A DNA stretch of 64,000 nucleotides from Agromyces archimandritae (GTDB lineage: Bacteria; Actinomycetota; Actinomycetes; Actinomycetales; Microbacteriaceae), in NCBI RefSeq assembly GCF_018024495.1, contig NZ_CP071696.1:62001-126000 (forward strand), given 5' to 3'. The position numbers were made by a program, and so were the translations under genes. Of the stretch, positions 52,803 through 61,145 are shown piece by piece. The notes under the pieces were generated by a model, which saw nothing but the letters and a program-made list of their open reading frames with translations, was not told the origin of the DNA and did no database searches. Position 1 is the stretch's first letter, and the number at the start of each line of letters is the position of its first letter.

Positions 52803-54055
52803 TCCGCTCCCGTCAATCCGAGGTGGGCGCGCGTGCGGCGCATGGAGTCGGCGGTGAAGACGATCGTCTTGACGCCGCGCGACGGCGCCGGCAGCGCGAG
52901 GAAGTCATCGATCGCGCGCCCGAGATCCGGCTCAACCCGGTCGATGCGCACGCCGTCGTAGGCGAGCATGAGGGCCGCCTCGGCCGACTTGGATCCGGTG
53001 ACGATCGCGACTCGGCCGAGCGAGGAAGCATCCACCGGCCAGAAATAGCTCGGGTCGCGCACGTCGGAGCCGATCGCGAAGAGCACCTGCTCGGTTCCAG
53101 GCTCGAGGCCGTCGATGTTCAGCTGATAGCTCGCCGGGTTCTGCACGAGCACGAACTCGACCTCGTGGCCGCGCACGGTGCGCCGCTCGCCGCGGCCGAA
53201 CACGGCCGGAATGGCGCTCAGGGCGTCGGCGGCCCGCGGCCGGTCGAAGCGGTCGCCGAGCACGGCCCGGGCCGTCGCATAGGCGGCCGCGGCATCGACC
53301 GCGTAGTGGATGCCGCGCGCCGGCAGACCGACCTCGACGAGCGTCCCGCGATCGTCGAGCACCGCATCGCGGCCGGCGGTGCGGACGACGCGGACCCCCT
53401 CGCGCTCGGGCAGACGCGTCGCGGCCGTCCTCGCGTAGCCGAGCCCTCGCGGCGCCGCGGCGAGCACCTGTTCGGAGACGCCGTAACGACCCGTCCTGAC
53501 GCCCTCGGCCAGCCCGGCCGCGAGCTCCTCGAGATACGCGTCGTCGGCGTTCACGATGACCTTCTCGGTGGCCCGGGCGGCGATCTTCGCCAGCATCCCG
53601 GCTACCATCTCGGAATCGTGGAAGCGGTCGATCTGATCGACCATGACGTTGGTCAGACAGACGATGCGCGCATCCACACCCTGCATCACGAGCGCGCCGT
53701 GACCCTCGTCCATCTCGAGCACGGCGACGTCGCCCGGCACCCGGCCGCGCCAATCGGCCTGCTCGAGCAGCGCGGAGGTGAGCCCCTGGCTGATGTTCGC
53801 CGTCGACGGGTTCGTGAAGACGTCGACGCCGTGCGCGCGCAGGATCGCGACGAGCATCTTCGTCGTCGTCGACTTGCCGCTCGAGCCCGACACCACGACC
53901 AGGCCCTGCGGGAAGCCGGAGAGGGTCTTCCGCAGGTATCCGGGCGCGATCTTGTTCACGACGAGGCCCGGAACGGCCGAACCGCCGCCGGGCTTCCGGA
54001 GCCGGGCGAGGAACCTGACGAATCTGCCGACGGCGATCGCCGGCGCGTAGCGCAC
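52799..54055 (-). CDS. MurT-like Mur ligase without the zinc ribbon
   Basis: A 418-residue Mur ligase. N terminus RFVRFLARLRKPGGGSAVPG is MurT-like; the ATP loop is VVSGSSGKSTTTKM (residues ~55-67), with NPSTANISQGLTSALL, VLEMDEGHGA, NVMVDQIDRFHD and VIVNADDAYLEEL following, and a C-terminal ligase domain (VFGRGERRTV, LNIDGL, RDPSYFWPVDASSL). Canonical MurT has a Cys4 zinc ribbon in the middle domain; here the corresponding stretch (RYGVSEQVLAAAPRGLGYAR onwards) has no cysteine, and the protein has only one Cys overall. GTG 54055 begins 7 nt after sigA. The likely acceptor is a muropeptide D-Glu alpha-carboxyl. Confidence 0.88.
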   Translation of the reverse strand: MRYAPAIAVGRFVRFLARLRKPGGGSAVPGLVVNKIAPGYLRKTLSGFPQGLVVVSGSSGKSTTTKMLVAILRAHGVDVFTNPSTANISQGLTSALLEQADWRGRVPGDVAVLEMDEGHGALVMQGVDARIVCLTNVMVDQIDRFHDSEMVAGMLAKIAARATEKVIVNADDAYLEELAAGLAEGVRTGRYGVSEQVLAAAPRGLGYARTAATRLPEREGVRVVRTAGRDAVLDDRGTLVEVGLPARGIHYAVDAAAAYATARAVLGDRFDRPRAADALSAIPAVFGRGERRTVRGHEVEFVLVQNPASYQLNIDGLEPGTEQVLFAIGSDVRDPSYFWPVDASSLGRVAIVTGSKSAEAALMLAYDGVRIDRVEPDLGRAIDDFLALPAPSRGVKTIVFTADSMRRTRAHLGLTGAE

Positions 54056-54062
54056 CGGCGGC

Positions 54063-55376
54063 CTACTCGAGGTAGTCGCGCAGCGACTGCGAACGGGACG
54101 GGTGGCGGAGCTTGGCCATCGTCTTCGACTCGATCTGGCGGATCCGCTCGCGCGTCACCCCGAAGGTGTCGCCGATCTGGTCGAGGGTCTTCGGCATCCC
54201 GTCGCCGAGGCCGAAGCGCATGCGGATCACGCCCGCCTCGCGCTCGGAGAGCGAGTCGAGCAGGCTCTCGAGTTGCTTCTGCAGCATCGTGAACCCGACC
54301 GCGTCGGCCGGCACGACCGCCTCGGTGTCCTCGATGAGATCGCCGAACTCGCTGTCGCCGTCCTCGCCGAGCGGGGTGTGCAGCGAGATCGGCTCGCGGC
54401 CGTACTTCTGCACTTCGACGACCTTCTCGGGCGTCATGTCGAGTTCCTTCGACAGCTCCTCGGGCGTGGGCTCGCGGCCCAGGTCCTGCAGCATCTGCCG
54501 CTGCACGCGGGCGAGCTTGTTGATGACCTCGACCATGTGCACGGGGATGCGGATCGTGCGCGCCTGGTCGGCCATCGCACGCGTGATCGCCTGGCGGATC
54601 CACCACGTCGCGTACGTGGAGAACTTGAAGCCCTTGGTGTAGTCGAACTTCTCGACCGCGCGGATGAGGCCGAGGTTGCCCTCCTGGATGAGATCGAGGA
54701 ACTGCATGCCGCGACCCGTGTAGCGCTTGGCGAGGCTCACCACGAGGCGGAGGTTCGCACCGAGCAGGTGGCTCTTGGCGCGCTGGCCGTCGCGGGCCAC
54801 CCACTGCAGCTCGCGACCGAGCTTCGTCCGCTTCTCGGAGTCGGCCATGTGCGAGAGCTTCTCTTCGGCGAAGAGACCCGCCTCGATACGCATCGCGAGC
54901 TCGACCTCTTCGGCCGCGTTCAGCAGCGCGACCTTGCCGATCTGCTTCAGGTAGTCCTTGACGGGGTCGGCCGTGGCGCCCGTGATCGTCGTCGAGTAGA
55001 CGGGGACGTCGTCGTCCTCGTCGACCGCGCGCAGCACGAGCGCACCGGTCGGATGCGGCTCGACGGCCGGCTTCGTCTTGTCGTCGTCGCCCGAGTCTGC
55101 CGCGTCGTCGGAGTCCGTGTCGATGTCGACCTCGACCTCTTCCTCCTCGGCAGCCTCGTCGGCCTGCTTGCCCTTGGCCTTCGTGGAGGTGCGCTTGGCG
55201 CCCTCCTTCGCCGTGCCGGCCGTCTTCTTCGCGGCGGGCTTGGCCGCAGGCTTGGCGGCGGCCTTCGCGGTCGACTTCGCGGGCGCCGCCTTCGCGGCAG
55301 CCGACTTCGCGGCCGCGGTGCCCTTCGCCGCCTCGGTCTTGGTCTCTTCGGCCTTCGTACTCGTCCGACTCGCCAT
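54063..55376 (-). CDS. sigA: Primary RNA polymerase sigma factor SigA/RpoD
   Basis: The housekeeping sigma-70 factor, 437 residues. A Lys/Ala-rich, then acidic N-terminal region (~110 residues) precedes region 1.2 ([20 protein letters not shown]), region 2 ([40 protein letters not shown] for -10 recognition), region 3 and region 4 ([40 protein letters not shown]). All are canonical. It would read the TANNNT -10 elements seen throughout the window with help from RbpA. It leads an operon with the murT- and gatD-like genes. Confidence 0.96.
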   Translation of the reverse strand: MASRTSTKAEETKTEAAKGTAAAKSAAAKAAPAKSTAKAAAKPAAKPAAKKTAGTAKEGAKRTSTKAKGKQADEAAEEEEVEVDIDTDSDDAADSGDDDKTKPAVEPHPTGALVLRAVDEDDDVPVYSTTITGATADPVKDYLKQIGKVALLNAAEEVELAMRIEAGLFAEEKLSHMADSEKRTKLGRELQWVARDGQRAKSHLLGANLRLVVSLAKRYTGRGMQFLDLIQEGNLGLIRAVEKFDYTKGFKFSTYATWWIRQAITRAMADQARTIRIPVHMVEVINKLARVQRQMLQDLGREPTPEELSKELDMTPEKVVEVQKYGREPISLHTPLGEDGDSEFGDLIEDTEAVVPADAVGFTMLQKQLESLLDSLSEREAGVIRMRFGLGDGMPKTLDQIGDTFGVTRERIRQIESKTMAKLRHPSRSQSLRDYLE

Positions 55377-55530
55377 CGCTGCACCCTCTCATCGCCGCCG
55401 TCGGGCGGCTGTCGCGACCGCGCCGCGGCCGTCGATCCGATCGTTTTCGGACATTGCAAGGACCCATGTCAAGTCGGAAGCGCCGGTCGATGCGATCGAC
55501 CTGGCCGACGAGAACGGGTCCGGTCCCCCA

Positions 55531-55536
55531 ATTATA
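55531..55536 (-). promoter_or_regulatory. -10 element TATAAT upstream of sigA
   Basis: A perfect TATAAT on the minus strand ~155 nt before the sigA ATG, the best -10 match in the window. No clear -35 is present. It would give a long leader. Confidence 0.5.
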
Positions 55537-55625
55537 CCGCGACACGCCGCACCGGCGTGCGCGGAACAGGGCGATCCGTCGTCTTCACGAATGTGAAACG
55601 CCGGGTCGGCCGCGAGAATTCCCGC

Positions 55626-56549
55626 TCAACCCGTGGGCGGCTGCTCGCCCTGGCCCCGCCGGTACGCGAGGAACTTCTCGAGTTCGGCCGCGATGTCGTC
55701 GGCGCTCGGCAGTTCCCCGTCCTCGTCCGTCAGCGGCGAGCGGAGCGAGGTGCCGGCCATGTAGTCGTCGTGGCGGGCCTCGAGCGTGCCGACGAGCTTC
55801 TGCAACTCGGCGTTGCCGGCCACCTGCTCTTCGATCTTCGCCATGAACTCGCGCCCCTGCTCGCGCAGTTCGTCGGTCGGGAAGATGAGCCCCGTCGCCG
55901 CGCTCACGCACTCGAGAGCCGCGATCGCCGCCTGCGGATACTCGGTATCGGCCAGATAGTGCGGGATCAGGAGGACGAAGCCCGTGGAGGGATGCTCGCT
56001 CTCCTGCAGCCGGTACTCGACGAGATGCAGCGCATTGCCCGGCACCTGCGTCGTCGGCCGCCACACCGACATCGAATCGATGAGCTCCGAACGGTTGCCG
56101 CTGACGGTCACGCTGATCGGCCTGGTGTGCGGCACCGGCATCGGAATCGCGTGCAGCCAGGTCGTCGAGGCCACCTCGAAGCGCTCGATGAGGTCGAGCA
56201 CCGCCCGCCCGAAGCGCTCCCACTGGAAGTCGGGCTCGAAGCCGGACAGCAGCAGGAACGGCCGGCCGAGCTCGTCGCGGGCCAGATCGATCGTCAGCTT
56301 CGCCGGCTTGTACTCGGCGAGGTGGTCGCCGTCGAAGAGCACGATCGGGCGTCTGGCCCGATAATCGAGCAGTTCGTCCGCATCGAACTCGACGACGGTG
56401 CGGGCATCCATCGTCGTGCGCAGATACTCGGTGAACTGTGCGACCGCCGATCCGGCGTCGGCGAAGCCGGTGATGCCGGCCACGAGAGGCAGCCCGGCGG
56501 GCACCTCGACCTGCTCGTCGACGGTGTACAGATCACGTGGATCGCGCAT
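55626..56549 (-). CDS. PAC2 family protein
   Basis: A 307-residue protein of the PAC2 (proteasome assembly chaperone 2-like) family, widespread in actinobacteria whether or not they have a proteasome. Recognisable segments are LPLVAGITGFADAGSAVAQF, VVEFDADELLDYRARRPIVL, LLLSGFEPDFQWERF and HYLADTEYPQAAIAALECVS. The biochemical role is unknown. ATG 56549 follows TAGCAT by 6 nt. It is divergent from pepA. Confidence 0.9.
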   Translation of the reverse strand: MRDPRDLYTVDEQVEVPAGLPLVAGITGFADAGSAVAQFTEYLRTTMDARTVVEFDADELLDYRARRPIVLFDGDHLAEYKPAKLTIDLARDELGRPFLLLSGFEPDFQWERFGRAVLDLIERFEVASTTWLHAIPMPVPHTRPISVTVSGNRSELIDSMSVWRPTTQVPGNALHLVEYRLQESEHPSTGFVLLIPHYLADTEYPQAAIAALECVSAATGLIFPTDELREQGREFMAKIEEQVAGNAELQKLVGTLEARHDDYMAGTSLRSPLTDEDGELPSADDIAAELEKFLAYRRGQGEQPPTG

Positions 56550-56555
56550 GCTTCC

Positions 56556-56561
56556 ATGCTA
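56556..56561 (-). promoter_or_regulatory. Leaderless -10 TAGCAT of the PAC2 gene
   Basis: TAGCAT on the minus strand, 6 nt, then ATG 56549. Confidence 0.5.
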
Positions 56562-56634
56562 ATCAGCGGGCGCGGCGGCCCCGCCGGTGCGAGCATCCCG
56601 GCTCGACGCCCAGAGCGAACAGCGCCGGGCCACG

Positions 56635-56640
56635 TACGAT
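56635..56640 (+). promoter_or_regulatory. Leaderless -10 TACGAT of pepA
   Basis: TACGAT, 7 nt, then ATG 56648. It is divergent from the PAC2 promoter 75 nt away. Confidence 0.55.
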
Positions 56641-56647
56641 CCTGTGC

Positions 56648-58120
56648 ATGGCCATCGCAGATCTCTCCCTGTCGCACGCACCCGCCCACGAGGCGGAAGC
56701 CGACGTCCTCGTCCTCGCCGCAGTGAAGGCCCCCGACGGCCCCGCCGTCGAAGCCCCCGACGGCTACGAGTGGGTCGAGGACGACCTCATCGCCGTCGGC
56801 GCCAGCGGTGCGGCAGAAGAACTCACGCGCCTGCCCGCACGCAACGGCGGGCCGCGCATCGTCGCCGTCGTCGGCCTCGGATCCGGGATCGACGCCGCCT
56901 CCCTGCGCCGCGGCGCCGGGACCGCGGCCCGGCGGCTGGCCGGAACCGCCTCCGCGGCGTTCGCCCTGCCGCACGACAGCGCCGAGGAGGCTGCCGCGAT
57001 CCTCGAAGGCGCCGCACTCGGCGCCTACGCCTTCTCGGAGTTCCGATCCGCACCCGGCAAGGTCCCGCTGGCCGGCATCACCCTCCTCACCGCGTTCGAT
57101 GCCGAAGCCGTCGACGTCGACCGCGTACGCGCGGTCGCCGAGGCGGTCACGCTGGTCAAAGACCTCGTGAACACCCCGCCGGCCGAGCTCTCGCCGGCCG
57201 CGTTCGCCGAGCGCGCGCTCGCCGAGACCTCCGGACTCGGGATCGAGGCCACCGTGTGGGACGAGGCCGCCCTCGCCGAAGACGGCTTCGGCGGCATCCT
57301 CGGCGTCGGCAGCGGCTCCTCCCGGCCTCCGCGCCTCGTCAAGGTCGACTACGCGCCCGCCGACGGCGGATTCCACCTCGCGATCGTCGGCAAGGGCATC
57401 ACCTTCGACTCCGGGGGGCTCTCGCTGAAGCCGATGATCTCGATGGCCGGCATGAAGAGCGACATGGCCGGCGCGGCCGCCGCCCTGGCCGCCGTCGTCG
57501 CCGTCGCGCGGCTCGGCCTGCCCATCCGCGTCACCGCCTGGCTCTGCATGGCCGAGAACCTGCCCTCCGGAACCGCCGTGCGGCCGAACGACGTGCTCCG
57601 CATCCACGGCGGCAAAACCGTCGAAGTGCTGAATACCGACGCCGAAGGGCGTCTCGTGCTCGCCGACGGGCTCGTCGCCGCGAGCGAGGAACGGCCCGAT
57701 GCCATCGTCGACATCGCGACCCTCACCGGAGCGCAGATCGTCGCGCTCGGCAACCGGACGGGCGGCGTCATGGGCGACCCCGCCTTCGGGCGCGTCGTGC
57801 TCGACGCGGCGGATGCCGCCGGAGAACCGTTCTGGCCCATGCCGATGCCCGAGGAGATCCGCCCGCTGCTCGACTCGGACGTGGCCGATCTCGCCAACGC
57901 GAAGCTCGGCAACACGGCCGGCGGGATGCTCTTGGCCGCGATCTTCCTCCGCGAGTTCGTCGGCGACACCGCCCAGGGCGAGCCCATCCCGTGGGCCCAC
58001 CTCGACATCGCCGGCCCCTCGTTCAACAGCGGGAGCGCCTGGGGGTTCACGGGTTCGGGCGGCACGGGCGCGGGCGTACGCACCCTCATCCGACTGAGTC
58101 AGCAGCTCTCCGGCAGGTAG
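56648..58120 (+). CDS. pepA: Leucyl aminopeptidase (M17)
   Basis: A cytosolic di-metal aminopeptidase of 490 residues. The N-terminal domain (~1-160) is variable; the catalytic domain has the metal-binding Lys and Asp in VGKGITFDSGGLSLKP, GMKSDMAGAAA and the signature NTDAEGRLVLADGLVA (Asp, Glu, Arg). Hexameric members process peptides and glutathione conjugates; some also bind DNA. The leaderless -10 fixes ATG 56648. Confidence 0.95.
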   Translation: MAIADLSLSHAPAHEAEADVLVLAAVKAPDGPAVEAPDGYEWVEDDLIAVGASGAAEELTRLPARNGGPRIVAVVGLGSGIDAASLRRGAGTAARRLAGTASAAFALPHDSAEEAAAILEGAALGAYAFSEFRSAPGKVPLAGITLLTAFDAEAVDVDRVRAVAEAVTLVKDLVNTPPAELSPAAFAERALAETSGLGIEATVWDEAALAEDGFGGILGVGSGSSRPPRLVKVDYAPADGGFHLAIVGKGITFDSGGLSLKPMISMAGMKSDMAGAAAALAAVVAVARLGLPIRVTAWLCMAENLPSGTAVRPNDVLRIHGGKTVEVLNTDAEGRLVLADGLVAASEERPDAIVDIATLTGAQIVALGNRTGGVMGDPAFGRVVLDAADAAGEPFWPMPMPEEIRPLLDSDVADLANAKLGNTAGGMLLAAIFLREFVGDTAQGEPIPWAHLDIAGPSFNSGSAWGFTGSGGTGAGVRTLIRLSQQLSGR

Positions 58121-58216
58121 TAAGGTCGTAGGGGCGAAGCGTTCGCCCCTACAGCCTGCCCCGAAGACCCTCGCGGGCGGCTCGGCCGCAGATCCAGCGC
58201 GCAAGGGAGATTCCGG

Positions 58217-59590
58217 TTGTCCGAGCAGAACTTCGACATTGTCATCCTCGGTGGCGGGAGCGGCGGGTACGCGGCGGCATTGCGTGCCGTCGAACTCGGC
58301 TTCACCGTCGGCCTCATCGAGAAGGACAAGCTCGGCGGCACGTGCCTGCACCGCGGCTGCATCCCCACGAAGGCGCTCCTGCACGCCGCCGAGGTCGCCG
58401 ACACCGCCAAGGAGTCGGCGAAGTTCGGCGTCCAGGCCGCGTTCCAGGGCATCGACATCAACGCGGTCACCGCATACCGCGAAGAGGTCGTCACCAGCAA
58501 GTGGAAGGGCCTGCAGGGTCTCATCAAGGCCCGCGGCATCACCGTCATCCAGGGCGAGGGCCGCCTCGTCGCGCCGAACGCCGTGCAGGTCGGCGACGAC
58601 CGCATCGTCGGCAAGAACGTCATCCTCGCGACGGGTTCCTACTCCCGCTCGCTGCCCGGCCTCGAGATCGGCGGCCGCGTCATCACGAGCGAGCAGGCCC
58701 TCCAGCTCGACTTCGTGCCGAAGAAGGTCGCCGTGCTCGGCGGCGGCGTCATCGGCGTCGAGTTCGCGAGCGTGTGGCGCTCCTTCGGCGCCGAGGTCAC
58801 GATCATCGAGGCCCTGCCCCACCTCGTGCCCAACGAGGAGGAGTCCGTCTCCAAGCAGCTCGAGCGCGCGTTCCGCAAGCGCGGCATCGACTACAAGCTC
58901 GGCATCCGCTTCCAGAGCGTGACGCAGAACGACGAGGGCGTGACCGTCACCCTCGAGAACGGCGACACCGTCGAGGCGGAGCTGCTGCTCGTCGCCGTCG
59001 GTCGCGGCCCGGCCACCCAGGGCCTCGGCTACGAAGAAGTCGGCATCACGATGGATCGCGGATTCGTCATCACCGACGAGCGCCTCGCCACGAACGTCCC
59101 CGGCGTGTACGCCGTCGGCGACATCGTCCCCGGCCTGCAGCTTGCCCACCGCGGATTCCAGCAGGGCATCTTCGTCGCCGAGGAGATCGCAGGCCTCGAG
59201 CCGATCGTCGTCGAGGACGTCAACATCCCCAAGGTCACCTACTGCGAGCCCGAGGTCGCCTCGATCGGCTACACGCAGGCCAAGGCCGGCGAGAAGTACG
59301 GCGCCGACCGCGTCGAGAGCTACGAGTTCAACCTCGCCGGAAACGGCAAGAGCCACATCCTCGGCACCTCCGGCTCGATCAAGGTCGTCCGCGTGACCGA
59401 CGGACCTGTCGTCGGCGTGCACATGATCGGCGGCCGTGTCGGAGAGCTCATCGGGGAGGCGCAGCTCGCCGTGAACTGGGAGGCGTACCCCGAGGACATC
59501 GCCCCCTTCATCCACGCCCACCCCACGCAGAACGAGGCGTTCGGCGAGGCGATGCTGAAGCTCGCCGGCAAGCCGCTGCACGCCATCTGA
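58217..59590 (+). CDS. lpdA: Dihydrolipoyl dehydrogenase (E3)
   Basis: Re-oxidises dihydrolipoyl groups of 2-oxoacid dehydrogenase complexes. The 457-residue flavoprotein has the FAD loop [16 protein letters not shown], the redox-active disulfide [13 protein letters not shown], the NAD-binding [34 protein letters not shown] and the C-terminal His-Glu pair [12 protein letters not shown]. The start is TTG 58217 with AAGGGAGA 6 nt upstream. It is followed 55 nt later by the E2 gene. Confidence 0.95.
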   Translation: MSEQNFDIVILGGGSGGYAAALRAVELGFTVGLIEKDKLGGTCLHRGCIPTKALLHAAEVADTAKESAKFGVQAAFQGIDINAVTAYREEVVTSKWKGLQGLIKARGITVIQGEGRLVAPNAVQVGDDRIVGKNVILATGSYSRSLPGLEIGGRVITSEQALQLDFVPKKVAVLGGGVIGVEFASVWRSFGAEVTIIEALPHLVPNEEESVSKQLERAFRKRGIDYKLGIRFQSVTQNDEGVTVTLENGDTVEAELLLVAVGRGPATQGLGYEEVGITMDRGFVITDERLATNVPGVYAVGDIVPGLQLAHRGFQQGIFVAEEIAGLEPIVVEDVNIPKVTYCEPEVASIGYTQAKAGEKYGADRVESYEFNLAGNGKSHILGTSGSIKVVRVTDGPVVGVHMIGGRVGELIGEAQLAVNWEAYPEDIAPFIHAHPTQNEAFGEAMLKLAGKPLHAI

Positions 59591-59645
59591 CCGGGCCCAC
59601 GAACGCACACAAGCTCAGATCACGTTCCACGAAGGAGACAAGCCC

Positions 59646-61073
59646 ATGAGCGAATCCGTCAGCCTGCCGGCACTCGGCGAGAGTGTCACGGAGGGCACGG
59701 TCACCCGCTGGCTCAAGAACGTCGGCGACCGCGTCGAGGTCGACGAGCCCCTGCTCGAGGTCTCGACCGACAAGGTCGACACCGAGATCCCCTCCCCGGT
59801 CGCCGGGGTCATCGAGGCGATCCTCGTCCCCGAGGACGAGACCGTCGAGGTCGGCACCGCGCTCGTGACCATCGGCGACGGGTCGGGTGCCGCTGCCGCC
59901 GCGCCTGCAGCGCCGGCCCAGGAAGCCCCGGCCGCCCCGGCTCCCGAGGCACCTGCTGCTCCGGCTCCCGCACCTGCCGCCCCGGCGGCTCCGGCATCCG
60001 AGCCTGCGGTCCCGGCCGCGCCTGCTCCTGCACCCGCGGCTCCGGCTGCCCCCGCCCCTGCAGCCCCGGCCGCACCTGCGGCCCCGGCCGCCCCGACCGC
60101 ACCCGCGGCCCCGGCCCCCGCTCCGGCGGCACCGGCGGCTCCCGCAGCTCCGGTCCAGCCCGCTGCGCCGAGCCGCGGCAGCCACGCCGGCTCCGGGTAT
60201 GTCACGCCGATCGTCCGCAAGCTCGCCAACGAGCAGGGCGTCGACCTTTCGAAGGTGACCGGCTCCGGCGTCGGCGGCCGCATCCGCAAGCAGGACGTGC
60301 TCTCGGCCCAGGGCGGCACCGCGGCGGCGCCGGCGCGCGTCGCGCTCGAGGACTCGCCGCTGCGCGGGACCACGGCCCAGATGACGCGCCTGCGCAAGGT
60401 CGTCGCCGAGCGCGCCGTCGTCTCGCTGCAGTCGACCGCGCAGCTCACCACCGTCGTCGAGGTCGACGTCACGAAGGTCGCGCAGCTGCGCGACCGTGTG
60501 AAGGCCGACTTCCTCGCCAAGACCGGCACGAAGCTCTCCTTCCTGCCGTTCTTCACCCTCGCGGCCGCCGAGGCGCTCCGCGCCTTCCCGGTCATCAACG
60601 CGACCGTGGACGGCGACGCGATCGTCTACCCGCCGACCGAGAACGTCAGCATCGCCGTCGACACCGAGCGCGGACTGCTCACGCCGGTGATCCGGAACGC
60701 GAGCGAGCTCGACATCGCCGGCATCGCCCTGCAGACCGCCGATCTCGCCGAGCGCACGCGGAACAACCAGCTGAAGCCCGACGAGCTCTCCGGCGGCACC
60801 TTCACCGTCACGAACACCGGCTCGCGCGGCGCGCTCTTCGACACGCCGCTCGTGTTCCTGCCGCAGTCGGCGATCCTCGGAACCGGTATCGTCGCGAAGC
60901 GCCCCGTCGTCGTCGGCACCGACGGCAGCGACGCGATCGCGATCCGCTCCATGGTCTACCTCGCCCTCTCGTACGATCACCGCATCGTCGACGGCGCGGA
61001 CGCGGCCCGCTTCCTCACTGCCGTCAAGGCCCGCCTCGAGGAGGGCGCGTTCGAGTCGGACCTCGGCATCTGA
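59646..61073 (+). CDS. sucB: 2-oxoacid dehydrogenase E2 component (dihydrolipoamide acyltransferase)
   Basis: Core acyltransferase, 475 residues. One lipoyl domain (about 1-80; lipoyl-Lys in [14 protein letters not shown]), a ~95-residue Ala/Pro linker, a peripheral subunit-binding domain ([20 protein letters not shown]) and the catalytic CAT-like domain ending in [15 protein letters not shown] with the active His-Asp. Actinobacteria usually label this SucB, but in this phylum the same E2 can serve pyruvate dehydrogenase, so the acyl specificity is uncertain. GAAGGAGA precedes the ATG. Confidence 0.9.
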   Translation: MSESVSLPALGESVTEGTVTRWLKNVGDRVEVDEPLLEVSTDKVDTEIPSPVAGVIEAILVPEDETVEVGTALVTIGDGSGAAAAAPAAPAQEAPAAPAPEAPAAPAPAPAAPAAPASEPAVPAAPAPAPAAPAAPAPAAPAAPAAPAAPTAPAAPAPAPAAPAAPAAPVQPAAPSRGSHAGSGYVTPIVRKLANEQGVDLSKVTGSGVGGRIRKQDVLSAQGGTAAAPARVALEDSPLRGTTAQMTRLRKVVAERAVVSLQSTAQLTTVVEVDVTKVAQLRDRVKADFLAKTGTKLSFLPFFTLAAAEALRAFPVINATVDGDAIVYPPTENVSIAVDTERGLLTPVIRNASELDIAGIALQTADLAERTRNNQLKPDELSGGTFTVTNTGSRGALFDTPLVFLPQSAILGTGIVAKRPVVVGTDGSDAIAIRSMVYLALSYDHRIVDGADAARFLTAVKARLEEGAFESDLGI

Positions 61074-61084
61074 GCAGCTCACGC

Positions 61085-61125
61085 GAATGAGGAAGGCCCC
61101 GCCACCGGCGGGGCCTTCCTCATTC
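61085..61125. terminator. Strong bidirectional terminator
   Basis: A perfect 19-bp inverted repeat (61085-61103 and 61107-61125) with an ACC loop, flanked by A/T at its base on both sides, between the convergent E2 and pseudokinase genes. Confidence 0.92.
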
Positions 61126-61145
61126 CCGGAAGCACTCGTCGCGGC

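Noticed and set aside
56294..59608. Minus-strand open frame of about 1,100 codons across pepA and lpdA
   Set aside because: It overlaps two well-defined genes on the plus strand and shows only low-complexity composition; typical GC-rich shadow frame.
59884..60170. Repetitive GCN/CCN sequence as a possible non-coding repeat
   Set aside because: It encodes the Ala/Pro-rich flexible linker expected between lipoyl and subunit-binding domains of E2 proteins.
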